Assembly (NCBI GenBank): GCA_011051715.1 | Contig: DRKP01000051.1 | Location: forward strand, 1 to 35,103 | From: Sedimenticola thiotaurini | GTDB taxonomy: Bacteria > Pseudomonadota > Gammaproteobacteria > Chromatiales > Chromatiaceae | DNA length: 35,103 nucleotides | Direction: 5' to 3' | Shown here: positions 26,525-35,103 of the stretch, piece after piece | Layout: every line of letters starts with the position of its first letter | Position numbering within the stretch: the first letter of the stretch is position 1 | Translations under genes and position numbers: made by a program | Notes under the pieces: generated by a model | Databases searched by the model: none | What the model was told of the DNA's origin: nothing | What the model saw: only the letters and a program-made list of their open reading frames with translations

Positions 26525-29290
26525 TCAGGCGCGGGCCACTCGAATGGTGAATTCCTGGGAGCGGAAACCGCCCACCACCGGCTCCTCCTGGTGCGGCACC
26601 AGCTTGTTGGTGGCGGTGCCGTCCCCCTCGGTGAGGTGCAGCGCCGGATTCTCCACCCCGAAGGAGGAGTAGACGAACAGCACATCCGGGCGCACCAGCC
26701 GGGTCACGTGGGCCTGGCCCGTGGCCTGCTGGCCGGACAGGGTGTTGGTCAGGCGGATGCCGTCACCGTCGCGGATGCCCAGCACGCCGGCCCGGTCGGG
26801 GTGGATCCAGACCCGCTTGTAGATGTCGCTCTTGAAGCGGTTGATCGCCGCCAGCACCGGGTTGTTGCTGTTGGTGGAGGCGTGGGAGACGGTCGGTGTC
26901 TTGCCGTAGGTGAAATAGAACTCGTCCTTCTCCAGCGGCGCGTGCATCGGCCTGTCCTTGCGGCAGCGGGCGGGAATGAAGCCGGCCAGGGGGTTGAAGT
27001 GGGGGGAGTCGTAACCGGCCTGGCGCAGGCCGTGGAACAGGTTGCTGAAGAACTCGATGCGGCCGCTGTCGGTGGGGACCGGCATCCGGCGCGGCATGCC
27101 GTACTTCTCCAACACCTCCTGCCGGTCGGCCTCGAAGTAGACCCCTTTTTCACGCAGCTCCCGGTCCAGCTCCTCCACCGAGATACCCAGGCGGCGCGCC
27201 TCCTGGGCGAAGGAGACCTGGCGGCAGGCGGCGGCGAAGGCCCCCCTGGGGTGGGTGGCCCGGGTCTTCTCCCAGGCGGCGCGGACGGCGGCCGCCTCCA
27301 GCCCGGTGAGCTTCTCCACCCAGTCGATGAAACCGTCCACGTTGCCGCTGATGATCTCCGTCATCTTCACCAGCAGGTCGGCCGTCTCCTCGGTATCGTA
27401 GAGGGAGGGGATGGCGGCGTAGCGGGTGGTCAGTGCCAGGTCGTGATTGACGCCGTTGCCGTAGAGGGTGGGCTCGTCCCGCTCCAGGTAGGTGGAGTTG
27501 GGCAGCACCACGTCGGCATAGGCCACCGTGTCCGACGGCAGCACGTCGATCGCCACCACCAGTTCCACGTTGTCGTGACCCAGCACCTCCTTCCAGTAGC
27601 TGTCGGGGTAGTAGTGGCGCACCGGATTGGCGGCGTTGATGAAGAAGGCGCGGGTCAGGTAGGGCTTCTCCTCCCACAGCACCCGCCCCTCCACCGACTC
27701 CCTGACCCCGGTGTCGGTGAGCACCGGCAGGGCCACGTTGAAGCGGCCGGCCTCCCGCTCCTGGCGGTTGAAGGCCCAGGTCCAGCCCGGGTGGCCGTGG
27801 GAGAAGTTCTCCGGTTTCGACACCGCCCCGATCACCATCTTGGCGAAGGGCATGCCGGCCAGCCTGGCCAGCGGCGCGCCGGGCTCGTAGCCCTCCTTCA
27901 TTGCCTCGAACATGTGCGCCGCCTTGTGGTGCACCTCGCCGCTCATGATCCAGCCACCCTCCTTGTTGATGCCGCCGTTGAGGGCCTGGATCATCGCCTG
28001 CACCCGGCGCTGCATCATCACGTTGCCATAGCGCGCCCCGTGCCAGCCGGGGTTGACGATGGCGGGGCGGCTGCGGCCGAACTCACGGGCAATGCGGGTG
28101 ATGGTCGCCGCGTCGATGCCGGTGGAGACCGAGGCCCACTCCGGGGTGTACCCGGCCAGCTCCCCGATCTGGGCCTGGAGCACCGTCTTCACCGGCCGGC
28201 CCCGGGCGGTGAATCCAGCGGGTACGGAGAGGGCCGGATGGACGCCGGCGCCATCGGCCGCGACCCGGTTGTCGTTGGCGAATGCCGGCAGCGTCCGCAG
28301 CTCCCCCGAGTGCTCCTCCATCACCAGCGGCCGGCCATCATCGTCGGTCAGCGGCTGCCACTGGCCGTCGTCGTCGCGGTAGAGCAGAAACGGCATGTTG
28401 GTGTGGGCGCGCAGGAAGTCGGCGTCGTACAGCCCCTCCTCCAGCATGATCTTCAGCATCGCCAGCAGAAACGCCAGGTCGGTGCCGGGGCGGATCTTCA
28501 GCCACTCGTCCGCCTTGGCCGCGGTCTCGGAGCAGCGCGGGTCCAGCACCACCACCTTGGCTCCGTTCTTGCGTCCCTGGGCGAAGCGCACCATGCGGCA
28601 GGTGGAGACGCTGCCGGTGGAGCCGTTGCTGGAGATCAGCAGGATGTAGCGGGCGTTGTCGTAGTCCGGCAGCACCTCGTCGTGGACGTTGAAGTTGCCG
28701 GTCACCGCGTCGGTGCCGAGGTGGCCGGTGGTGACGCAGTGCTGCATCGGCGAGGCGATGATGTTGGGCACCTCGTTGGCCATGGCGAACGGGACCGACC
28801 AGTTCATGTAGAAGACGCAGGAGGTCCAGCCCCCCACCATGGTCCACTCCCAGGGCTTGATGGCGGCGGCCTGCTGGCGCTCGGCGATGTAGCGGAACGC
28901 CTCCTCCCAGCTGGCGACGCGGAACCTGAACTCGCCCCGCTTGCTTCCCTCGACCCGGATCAGCGGCGTCTTCAGGCGGTCGACGTCGTAGGTCTGGCGC
29001 AGCCCCGCCTGGCCGCGGGCGCAGATCTTGCCCCGGTTGAGGGTGGAGTGGGGGTTGCCATCCAGCTTGACGATGCGGCGCTCGCCATGGCGGCTGCGGG
29101 TGGTGACCTCGATGTTGCAGAGAGAGGAGCAGAAATTGCAGATGCTGTAGCTGGTCTGCTCGCCGTCCGCCTCGTCGGCGGTCCCCCCGGCCAGGCGTCC
29201 GACCCGGGACAGCAGGGTGAGGCCGGCGCCGCCATAGCCGGTGGTCTTGAGAAAGGCGCGGCGGGAGAGAGAGGGGAGGTTCCAGGCCAT
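26525..29290 (-). CDS. Tat-exported molybdopterin oxidoreductase, Psr/Phs/Sre-like catalytic subunit
   Basis: This 921-residue bis-MGD enzyme probably acts on sulfur, polysulfide or a related compound in the periplasm. With the start at 29290 the Tat motif SRRAFLK lies at 9-15; an ATG at 29350 would add 20 poorly conserved residues. The cluster motif is C51-x2-C54-x3-C58 with C90 (KICARGQAG). C185 in MQHCVTTGHLGTD is the probable Mo ligand, as in thiosulfate and polysulfide reductases. The length is nearer to archaeal and Aquifex sulfur reductases (SreA) than to PsrA; arsenite oxidase ArxA is an alternative but usually shorter. A cysteine Mo ligand argues against DMSO/TMAO reductases. The direction of the reaction cannot be told from sequence. 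Confidence 0.82.
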   Translation of the reverse strand: MAWNLPSLSRRAFLKTTGYGGAGLTLLSRVGRLAGGTADEADGEQTSYSICNFCSSLCNIEVTTRSRHGERRIVKLDGNPHSTLNRGKICARGQAGLRQTYDVDRLKTPLIRVEGSKRGEFRFRVASWEEAFRYIAERQQAAAIKPWEWTMVGGWTSCVFYMNWSVPFAMANEVPNIIASPMQHCVTTGHLGTDAVTGNFNVHDEVLPDYDNARYILLISSNGSTGSVSTCRMVRFAQGRKNGAKVVVLDPRCSETAAKADEWLKIRPGTDLAFLLAMLKIMLEEGLYDADFLRAHTNMPFLLYRDDDGQWQPLTDDDGRPLVMEEHSGELRTLPAFANDNRVAADGAGVHPALSVPAGFTARGRPVKTVLQAQIGELAGYTPEWASVSTGIDAATITRIAREFGRSRPAIVNPGWHGARYGNVMMQRRVQAMIQALNGGINKEGGWIMSGEVHHKAAHMFEAMKEGYEPGAPLARLAGMPFAKMVIGAVSKPENFSHGHPGWTWAFNRQEREAGRFNVALPVLTDTGVRESVEGRVLWEEKPYLTRAFFINAANPVRHYYPDSYWKEVLGHDNVELVVAIDVLPSDTVAYADVVLPNSTYLERDEPTLYGNGVNHDLALTTRYAAIPSLYDTEETADLLVKMTEIISGNVDGFIDWVEKLTGLEAAAVRAAWEKTRATHPRGAFAAACRQVSFAQEARRLGISVEELDRELREKGVYFEADRQEVLEKYGMPRRMPVPTDSGRIEFFSNLFHGLRQAGYDSPHFNPLAGFIPARCRKDRPMHAPLEKDEFYFTYGKTPTVSHASTNSNNPVLAAINRFKSDIYKRVWIHPDRAGVLGIRDGDGIRLTNTLSGQQATGQAHVTRLVRPDVLFVYSSFGVENPALHLTEGDGTATNKLVPHQEEPVVGGFRSQEFTIRVARA

Positions 29291-29585
29291 GTCGCTGTCC
29301 TCGGTGGTGATGGTTTCGTCATCACACCCCCCTGCGTTGCGCAGGGACATCGGGCATCCTGTTCGGTCCCCGATCCGGCCGTCGCCGGGGACAACCCGGA
29401 CCCGTCGTGGAAACGGGGCCCTTCAGCCGTTCGGGAATCGCATTCCAATTACCCCACATATAAGACGGTTGAAAGATCGTGGATGCATTGATAATTCGCA
29501 ATCGTTCAATATGTTAGAAAAGAGGTAGATTATGATAAACTGAATATTCAACGAGGGATTCCAGCCGGCCGGGGCCGTCCACAGC
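29291..29585. promoter_or_regulatory. Divergent promoter region between the Sre-like operon and soeABC
   Basis: The 295-bp gap is AT-rich from about 29440 to 29560. On the minus strand a TTATAT at 29458-29463 could be the -10 of the Sre-like operon; on the plus strand TATGAT at 29531-29536 is a 5/6 match to TATAAT for soeA. Neither has a clear -35 box. An FNR-type site lies between them. No ORF here is convincing. Confidence 0.6.
29487..29502. promoter_or_regulatory. FNR-type operator between the Sre-like and soe operons
   Basis: ATTGATAATTCGCAAT matches TTGAT-N4-ATCAA in 8 of 10 specified bases, with one perfect half-site, and shares the central AATT with the site at 12212-12229. Its centre (29494.5) lies about 43 bp from the predicted minus-strand transcription start near 29452, which fits class II activation of the Sre-like operon. 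Confidence 0.6.
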
Positions 29586-32498
29586 ATGCGTGAACCAGAG
29601 TCCATCCCAGACCGTGAGCTCGGCCGCACCGAGGTCAAGGAGACCACCTGCTACATGTGCGCCTGCCGCTGCGGCATCCGCGTCACCCTGCGCGACGGCG
29701 AGGTCCGCCACATCGAGGGCAACCCCAACCATCCCCACAACCAGGGGGTGATCTGCGCCAAGGGGGCGTCGGGGATCATGAAACAGTACTCCCCGGCCCG
29801 CATCACCCGGCCGCTGCTGCGCCGGAAGCACCACCCGCGCGGGGAGTCGGCGTTCGAGGAGATCTCCTGGGAGCGGGCGTTCCAGATCATGGAGGAGCGG
29901 CTCGGCCGCATCCGCGCCACCGATCCCAAGCGCTTCGCACTGTTCACCGGCCGCGACCAGATGCAGGCGCTCACCGGCATGTTCGCCAAGCAGTTCGGTA
30001 CCCCCAACTATGCCGCCCATGGCGGTTTCTGCTCGGTCAACATGGCGGCTGGCCTGATCTACACCATCGGCGGCTCGTTCTGGGAGTTCGGTGGTCCCGA
30101 CCTGGACCGGGCCAAGCTGTTCATCATGTTCGGCACCGCCGAGGACCACGACTCCAACCCGCTGAAGATCCACATCTCGAAATTCAAGCGCCGCGGCGGC
30201 CGCTTCATCTCCATCAACCCGGTCCGCACCGGCTACTCGGCCATCGCCGACGAGTGGGTGCCGATCCGCCCCGGCACTGATGGCGCCCTGATCCTGGCCA
30301 TCGTCCACGAGCTGATCAAGCAGGGCCTCTACGACCGCGACTTCCTGGTCCAGTACAGCAACGCCGCCGAGCTGGTGGTGGACGATCCGGAGCGGGACGA
30401 CCACGGCCTGTTCAAGCGCTTCGAGATGCATGTCGAGGAGGGCTGCTTCGATCCGGAGAACAAGCTGTGGTGGGACAGCGAGCTGAACCGGGAGATCTCC
30501 ACCCACACCCCGGGCACCGAGCCGCGCCTGCTGGGCAGCTTCCGGCTCGAGGACGGCACCCCGGTCAAGCCCGCCTTCCAGCTCCTCAAGGAGCGGGTCG
30601 AGGAGTACACCCCGGAGTGGGCGGAGGGGATCACCGGCATCCCGGCGCCGACCATCGTGCGCCTGGCCCAGGAGATGGGGGTGGTGGCCCGGGACCAGAA
30701 GATCGAGCTGCCGGTGCAGTGGACCGACTGCTGGGAGAACGACCACGAGTCGGTCACCGGCAATCCGGTGGCGTTCCACGCCATGCGCGGCCTGGCGGCC
30801 CACTCCAACGGCTTCCACGCGATCCGGGCCCTGGGCATCCTGATGACCCTGCTCGGCACCATCGACCGGCCCGGCGGCTTCCGCCACAAGGCGCCGTTCC
30901 CGCGTCCCATCCCGCCCTGCCCGAAGCCCCCCAACGGCCCCGACAGGGTGCAGCCGGGGACGCCGCTGGACGGCATGCCCCTGGGCTGGCCGGCCCGTCC
31001 CGAGGACCTGTTCGTGGACGACGACGGCGAGGCGGTGCGGCTGGACAAGGCCTTCTCCTGGGAGTACCCGCTGTCGGTGCACGGCCTGATGCACAACGCC
31101 ATCACCAACGCCTGGCGTGGTGACCCCTATCCCATCGACACCCTGATGCTGTTCATGGCCAACATGGCCTGGAACTCCTCCATGAACACGGAGCAGGTGC
31201 GCAGGATGCTCACCGACCGGCAGGACAACGGCGAGTACCGCATCCCCTTCCTCATCGTCTGCGACGCCTTCCAGTCCGAGACCGTGGCCTATGCCGACCT
31301 GGTGCTGCCGGACACCACCTACCTGGAGCGCCACGACGCCCTTTCCATGCTCGACCGGCCGATCTCCGAGTACGACGGACCGGTGGACGCGGTGCGCATC
31401 CCGGTGCTGCCGCCGAAGGGGGAGTGCAAGCCGTTCCAGGAGGTGCTGATCGAGCTCGGCTCGCGCCTGGGCCTGCCCGCCTTCGTCGACGGGGACGGCA
31501 ACCGCCGCTTCCGCGACTACCCCGACTTCATCACCAACTACGAGACCTCCCCCGGCTCCGGCATCGGCTTCCTCGCCGGCTGGCGCGGCAAGGGCGGGGA
31601 GAAGTTCCTGCGCGGCGAGCCCAACCCGCGCCAGTGGGAGATGTATCGCAAGAACGGCTGTGTCTATCACTACAGGCTGCCGCGCTCCTACCAGTACATG
31701 CGCAACTGGAACAAAGGCTACCTGCAGTGGGCCCAGGCCCACGGCATGACCCGTTACGTGGAGCCGATCACCATCCATCTCTACTCCGAGGTGCTGCAGC
31801 GCTTCCGCCTGGCGGCCCAGGGCAAGTGGCCGGGACGGCGCCCGCCCGAGCGGCTGCGCAGCCGGGTGGAGATGCACTTCGATCCGCTGCCGTTCTACGG
31901 CGAGCCGCTGCTGTCGCGCCTCACCGATACCCACGAGTATCCGCTGCACGCCCTGACCCAGCGGCCGATGGCGATGTACCACTCGTGGGATTCCCAGAAC
32001 GCCTGGCTGCGGCAGATCCATGCCCACAACTACCTGTTCGTCAATCCGGGCATGGCCCGCGCCCGGGGCATCGACGACGGCGACTGGATCTGGGTCGAGT
32101 CCCCCACCGGCCGGGTGCGCTGCATGTGCCGCTACTCGGAGGCGGTGGAGCCGGGCACGGTGTGGACCTGGAACGCCATTGGCAAGTCGGCCGGCGCCTG
32201 GGGGCTGTCACCGAAGGCCAACGAGTCGCAGAAGGGGTTCCTGCTGAACCACCTGATCCCGGAGGAGCTGCCCCCCTGCGAGGCCGGCGAGCACATGTCC
32301 AACTCGGACCCGGTCACCGGCCAGGCGGCCTGGTTCGACGTGCGGGTGAAACTGTACCCGGCGGATCCGGCCGAGCCGGCCCGCACCGAGCCCCAGTTCC
32401 CGCTGCAGAAGCGGGTGCCGGGCGGGGAGCGCCGCCGCGGCCGCTGGCAGGCCTATGTGGCGGGGCTGTTCCGGCGCCGGGCGGGGATCGGAAAATGA
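29586..32498 (+). CDS. soeA: Sulfite-oxidising enzyme molybdopterin subunit SoeA
   Basis: SoeA is the catalytic subunit of the cytoplasmic, membrane-bound sulfite dehydrogenase SoeABC of purple and other sulfur bacteria, which oxidises sulfite to sulfate and feeds electrons to quinone. The 970-residue protein has no Tat or Sec signal, so it is cytoplasmic, as expected. The N-terminal cluster motif is C22-x2-C25-x3-C29 with C57 (VICAKG), and C149 in HGGFCSVNM is the probable Mo ligand. Conserved blocks include FALFTGRDQMQALTGMFAKQ and LFIMFGTAEDHDSNPLK. The ATG at 29586 has no clear ribosome-binding site. soeB and soeC follow, separated from soeA by a composite repeat. Confidence 0.9.
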   Translation: MREPESIPDRELGRTEVKETTCYMCACRCGIRVTLRDGEVRHIEGNPNHPHNQGVICAKGASGIMKQYSPARITRPLLRRKHHPRGESAFEEISWERAFQIMEERLGRIRATDPKRFALFTGRDQMQALTGMFAKQFGTPNYAAHGGFCSVNMAAGLIYTIGGSFWEFGGPDLDRAKLFIMFGTAEDHDSNPLKIHISKFKRRGGRFISINPVRTGYSAIADEWVPIRPGTDGALILAIVHELIKQGLYDRDFLVQYSNAAELVVDDPERDDHGLFKRFEMHVEEGCFDPENKLWWDSELNREISTHTPGTEPRLLGSFRLEDGTPVKPAFQLLKERVEEYTPEWAEGITGIPAPTIVRLAQEMGVVARDQKIELPVQWTDCWENDHESVTGNPVAFHAMRGLAAHSNGFHAIRALGILMTLLGTIDRPGGFRHKAPFPRPIPPCPKPPNGPDRVQPGTPLDGMPLGWPARPEDLFVDDDGEAVRLDKAFSWEYPLSVHGLMHNAITNAWRGDPYPIDTLMLFMANMAWNSSMNTEQVRRMLTDRQDNGEYRIPFLIVCDAFQSETVAYADLVLPDTTYLERHDALSMLDRPISEYDGPVDAVRIPVLPPKGECKPFQEVLIELGSRLGLPAFVDGDGNRRFRDYPDFITNYETSPGSGIGFLAGWRGKGGEKFLRGEPNPRQWEMYRKNGCVYHYRLPRSYQYMRNWNKGYLQWAQAHGMTRYVEPITIHLYSEVLQRFRLAAQGKWPGRRPPERLRSRVEMHFDPLPFYGEPLLSRLTDTHEYPLHALTQRPMAMYHSWDSQNAWLRQIHAHNYLFVNPGMARARGIDDGDWIWVESPTGRVRCMCRYSEAVEPGTVWTWNAIGKSAGAWGLSPKANESQKGFLLNHLIPEELPPCEAGEHMSNSDPVTGQAAWFDVRVKLYPADPAEPARTEPQFPLQKRVPGGERRRGRWQAYVAGLFRRRAGIGK

Positions 32499-32507
32499 TC
32501 GACCCAA

Positions 32508-32714
32508 GGCCCGCAGGAGCGGCGCCCCCGCCGCGAACATACGCGATCGAACGGGTTGCAGGGCCCGGCCTTCCCACCGGAAGGGGACGCCGTGAATACG
32601 TCCCTGTAGGCTCGCTGCGGCCATCCCTGGCCGCAGACGCCCCTTCCGGTGGGAAGCCCGCACCCTGCCGGCTGCTGCACAAGGTTCGCGGCGGGGGCGC
32701 CGCTCCTGCGGGCC
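32508..32714. repeat. Composite palindromic repeat, copy 2 (between soeA and soeB)
   Basis: Outer arms 32508-32538 and 32684-32714 are a perfect 31-bp inverted repeat that includes the REP-like unit. Inside, arms 32570-32586 and 32640-32656 (CTTCCCACCGGAAGGGG) form a perfect 17-bp inverted repeat around a 53-nt core (32587-32639), which differs by one base from copy 1. The core keeps the CTGCGGCCA/TGGCCGCAG hairpin. The inner arms share no obvious sequence with those of copy 1 apart from the last GGGG. The element ends 19 nt before the soeB ATG. Confidence 0.93.
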
Positions 32715-32733
32715 GGATTGAAAGGAAAGGTAC

Positions 32734-33459
32734 ATGACTCAACTCGCGCTCGTCATCGATCTCAACGTCTGCGTCGGCTGCCACGCCTGCGTCACCAGCT
32801 GCAAGGAGTGGAACAGCTCCGGCTGGGCCGGTCCCATGCCGGACCGGAATCCCTATGACGCGGATCCCAGCGGGGTCTTCTTCAACCGGGTGCAGACCTA
32901 CGAGATCGGCACCTATCCCGACACCGAGACCCTGCACTTCCCCAAGTCCTGCCTGCACTGCGAGGAGCCTCCCTGCGTGCCGGTCTGCCCCACCGGCGCC
33001 AGCTACAAGCGCGAGGACAACGGCGTGGTGCTGGTGGACTACGACAAATGCATCGGCTGCAAGTACTGCTCCTGGGCCTGCCCCTATGGTGCCCGCGAGT
33101 TCGACGAGAAGAACCGGGTGATGAAGAAGTGCACCCTCTGCATCGACCGCATCACCGATACCACCCTGCCCGAGTCCGAGCGCAAGCCGGCCTGTGTCCT
33201 CGCCTGCCCCACCAGCGCGCGCATCTTCGGCGACATCCACGACCCCGCTTCCGAGGCGGCGCTGGCGATCCGGGAGGAGGGGGGCTACCAGCTGCAGCCG
33301 GAGTGGGGCACGCGCCCGGCCAACCACTACCTGCCGCGGCGCAAGAGCCGGATCCAGATCCACGAGGACGAACTGATCCGGGCCGACAACCCGCTCAAGA
33401 AGGAGGGCGTGCCGCTGCCGGTGCCCCAGGGCGACACCATCGACGACGTGGCCTGGTGA
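32734..33459 (+). CDS. soeB: Sulfite-oxidising enzyme iron-sulfur subunit SoeB
   Basis: SoeB carries electrons from SoeA to the membrane subunit through four [4Fe-4S] clusters. The 241 residues hold 16 cysteines in four groups: CVGCHACVTSC (13-23), CLHCEEPPCVPVC, CIGCKYCSWACP and CTLCIDRI with a distal CVLAC. The protein has a longer C-terminal tail than the Sre-like iron-sulfur protein (about 37 residues more) and lacks a signal peptide. AAAGGAAAGG lies 5 nt before the ATG. It is 235 nt downstream of soeA, a gap filled by the composite repeat, and 194 nt upstream of soeC. Confidence 0.9.
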   Translation: MTQLALVIDLNVCVGCHACVTSCKEWNSSGWAGPMPDRNPYDADPSGVFFNRVQTYEIGTYPDTETLHFPKSCLHCEEPPCVPVCPTGASYKREDNGVVLVDYDKCIGCKYCSWACPYGAREFDEKNRVMKKCTLCIDRITDTTLPESERKPACVLACPTSARIFGDIHDPASEAALAIREEGGYQLQPEWGTRPANHYLPRRKSRIQIHEDELIRADNPLKKEGVPLPVPQGDTIDDVAW

Positions 33460-33653
33460 TCGGCATGGCCGCCTGGAAGGGGACACTGGCGAGGCGCAGG
33501 GCCCGGAGAGCCGGTGGTGGTCGTCCGCGGTGGCCTGCCGGGCCTTCGGTGCCGGCCTCCACAGGCGGTCCGGAAGGCCACTGCGGGCACCCCCGCACCG
33601 GCCCGTGGCTGCTGCCCTGACCGGCCGGCACCGATCCAACGGAGAGAGAGACA

Positions 33654-34634
33654 GTGCATCCCGCCTTTTCAGTCATCTTCCTCACCACCCTGATCGGGGT
33701 GGGGCAGGGCCTGTTCCTGGCCCTCTACACCGGCCAGGTCTATACCCTGGCGCAACTGCTGCCGCCCCAGGACAGCCAGGCCTTCTACGGCAGCGGCAGT
33801 TTCGTGGCGCTGCTGTTCCTGGCCGGCGGCCTGTTCGCCTCCTTCTTCCACCTCGGGCACCCGGAACGGGCCTGGCGCGCCGCCGCCCGCTGGCGCACCT
33901 CGTGGCTGTCGCGGGAGGTGATCGTGCTGCCCCTGTTCATGGGACTGGTGGCCCTCTACGCCCTGTTTCACTATGTCGGCTGGACCCATCCCCTGTTCAC
34001 CATCGCCGGCACCCTGCCGGTGGATTTCACCCTGATCATCGGCCTGCTGGCGGCCATCGCCGCCTTCGGGCTGTTCATCTGCACCGCCATGATCTATGCC
34101 GGTGTCCGCTTCGTGCAGCAGTGGCACCACTGGCTCACTGTGGCCAACTACATGCTCCTGGGGCTGGCCTCCGGGTTCATGCTGGCATCGGCGTTCTCGG
34201 CCTGGACCGGGGTCGACCTGGTCGGTTTCTTCGGTACCTGGGCGGTGATCTTCACCCTCGCTGCCCTGGCGACCCGCGGCGCCGCGCTGCTGCGCAACCG
34301 TCGCCTGCGGCCGAAGATCGACCTGCAGAGCGCCATCGGGGTGAAACACCGTGACATGCAGCAGAAGGCCCAGGGATTCATGGGCGGCAGCTTCAACACC
34401 CGGGAGTTCTTCCACGGCCGCGGGCCGGCCACCCTGCGGCTGGTGCGCTGGGCGTTTCTGCTGCTGCTGTTTCCGCTGCCGGTACTGCTGATCGGGCTGT
34501 CCTACCTGATCGAATCCGGGAGCCTGCCGATCGCGGCGTTCGCGGTGCAGTATCTGGGGCTGCTGCTGGAACGCTGGTACTTCTTCGCCGAGGCGGAGCA
34601 TCCGCAGAATCTGTACTACCAGACCATGTCCTAG
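33654..34634 (+). CDS. soeC: Sulfite-oxidising enzyme membrane subunit SoeC (DmsC/NrfD-like)
   Basis: The 326-residue polytopic protein has about eight hydrophobic segments and fits the DMSO-reductase anchor (DmsC) type of membrane subunit found in SoeABC, which transfers electrons to quinone. It opens HPAFSVIFLTTLIGVGQGLF and ends with KHRDMQQKAQGFMGGSFNTREFFHG, then two further hydrophobic stretches and ERWYFFAEAEHPQNLYYQ, all typical of DmsC-like proteins. The start is GTG at 33654, with GGAGAGAG 5 nt upstream. The 194-nt gap to soeB is GC-rich and shows no ORF that I can support. Confidence 0.9.
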   Translation: MHPAFSVIFLTTLIGVGQGLFLALYTGQVYTLAQLLPPQDSQAFYGSGSFVALLFLAGGLFASFFHLGHPERAWRAAARWRTSWLSREVIVLPLFMGLVALYALFHYVGWTHPLFTIAGTLPVDFTLIIGLLAAIAAFGLFICTAMIYAGVRFVQQWHHWLTVANYMLLGLASGFMLASAFSAWTGVDLVGFFGTWAVIFTLAALATRGAALLRNRRLRPKIDLQSAIGVKHRDMQQKAQGFMGGSFNTREFFHGRGPATLRLVRWAFLLLLFPLPVLLIGLSYLIESGSLPIAAFAVQYLGLLLERWYFFAEAEHPQNLYYQTMS

Positions 34635-34641
34635 GGAAGTC

Positions 34642-34715
34642 GTGCGGAGATTCCCAGGTTGATGGCCGGCGGCTGAACAAGGGGTTGTGCAGGGATTTCC
34701 AGACTGGTGGCCGGC
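34642..34715. repeat. Imperfect direct repeat downstream of soeC
   Basis: Two 29-nt segments, 34642-34670 and 34687-34715, share 23 positions (GTGC...GATT...CCAG...TGGCCGGC) at a 45-bp spacing. They lie in the 146-nt gap between soeC and the hydrolase gene. Function unknown. Confidence 0.5.
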
Positions 34716-34780
34716 AATCGGTGGCCGGTGACCGGGGGCGAAATCCGGGGAGAAAGACGACATACAACGGGAGGTGGATC

Positions 34781-35103
34781 ATGAACCGTTCGATTCGGGC
34801 CATTGCTGTACTGTTCGCCCTGCTGGTCTCCGTGCCGGCGCGGGCCGATGTGCTGGTGCTGATCCATGGCTACATGGGCAGTGCCGCCTCCTGGGAGACG
34901 AGCGGGGTCGGCGCGGTGCTGGCGGCCAACGGCTGGGCGCCGGCGGGAGTGCAGGCGGGGATCCAGTACCTGCCAGGTCCGGGGCAGGAGGCGCCGAACC
35001 GGTACTACACGGTGGAACTGCCCTCGCTGGCGCCGCTGATGATCCAGGCCGACCAGCTGCAGCTGGAGCTGCAGCAGATCGCCGGCCGCCACCCGGGTGA
35101 GCC
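34781..35103 (+). CDS. Partial secreted alpha/beta hydrolase (lipase/esterase-like)
   Basis: The frame runs off the right edge after 107 codons. It starts at ATG 34781 with GGAGGTG 6 nt upstream. The first 22 residues look like a signal peptide (MNRSIRAIAVLFALLVSVPA with cleavage near ARA), so it should be periplasmic or secreted. The mature part opens DVLVLIHGYMGSAASWE, the oxyanion-hole HGxxG region of lipase-type alpha/beta hydrolases; the nucleophile elbow lies beyond the window. It follows soeC by 146 nt in the same direction but may have its own promoter. Confidence 0.75.
   Translation, partial: MNRSIRAIAVLFALLVSVPARADVLVLIHGYMGSAASWETSGVGAVLAANGWAPAGVQAGIQYLPGPGQEAPNRYYTVELPSLAPLMIQADQLQLELQQIAGRHPGE

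Noticed and set aside
26525-29290. Nitrate reductase or DMSO/TMAO reductase for the minus-strand molybdoenzyme
   Set aside because: The probable Mo ligand is a cysteine in an MQHCVTTGH context, the first cluster ligand is Cys where NarG has His, and neither the NarJ nor the NarI type partner genes are present.
26513-29491. Long open frame of 992 codons on the plus strand opposite the molybdoenzyme gene
   Set aside because: It is rich in Val, Gly, His and Gln with no motif, as expected from the antisense of a GC-rich gene; the minus strand shows Tat, cluster and Mo-ligand motifs.
29514-32027. Long minus-strand open frame opposite soeA
   Set aside because: Low-complexity composition and no ribosome-binding site or domain; soeA has clear motifs on the other strand.

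Overview
The window is GC-rich DNA (only a few promoter regions are AT-rich) from what looks like a sulfur-oxidising gammaproteobacterium, plausibly of the Ectothiorhodospiraceae/Chromatiales type. This placement is an inference. It rests on a sulfide:quinone oxidoreductase, a complete cytoplasmic sulfite-oxidising enzyme (soeABC), a second sulfur-type molybdoenzyme operon, a near-perfect E. coli-type SOS box and REP-like palindromic repeats. There are 24 protein genes, two of them cut by the window ends. I saw no tRNA, rRNA, CRISPR array, transposase or integrase gene.

Left part (1-10311). A minus-strand trio encodes a lipoprotein, a modular peptidoglycan hydrolase and a proline-rich coiled-coil protein that runs off the edge. 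Facing away from it is dnaE2, an error-prone polymerase behind a consensus LexA box. Then come sqr (sulfide to sulfur, electrons to quinone), ispG (isoprenoid synthesis) and a secreted HbpS/GlcG-type protein.

Middle part (10378-18769). On the minus strand a trpB2-type gene overlaps by one base a Crp/Fnr regulator gene. Downstream lie an FNR-type palindrome and a three-gene operon (SLAC1/TehA-like channel, an unrecognised protein, a NifX-like protein). The plus-strand uup gene (ABC-F ATPase), a minus-strand membrane diguanylate cyclase gene and a plus-strand YpfJ-type metallopeptidase gene follow.

Right part (18889-35103). A plus-strand ABC importer (binding protein, fused permease, ATPase) ends in a small EthD-like gene. 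Convergent to it is a minus-strand operon for a Tat-exported Psr/Phs/Sre-like molybdoenzyme: catalytic subunit, four-cluster Fe-S subunit, NrfD anchor, TorD-like chaperone and a HybE-like protein. This operon diverges from soeABC across a 295-bp region carrying a second FNR-type site. The last gene is a partial secreted alpha/beta hydrolase.

How the genes may work together: Sqr and Soe cover the first and last oxidation steps from sulfide to sulfate, while the Sre-like complex could reduce sulfur or polysulfide when electron acceptors are scarce. The local Crp/Fnr protein has the FNR recognition residues and could link the two FNR-type sites. The most unusual non-coding signal is a composite repeat of about 200 bp found twice, each time inside an operon right after its first gene. 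It has outer REP-like arms and an inner hairpin whose nearly identical 53-nt core is flanked by perfect inverted arms of different sequence in each copy.
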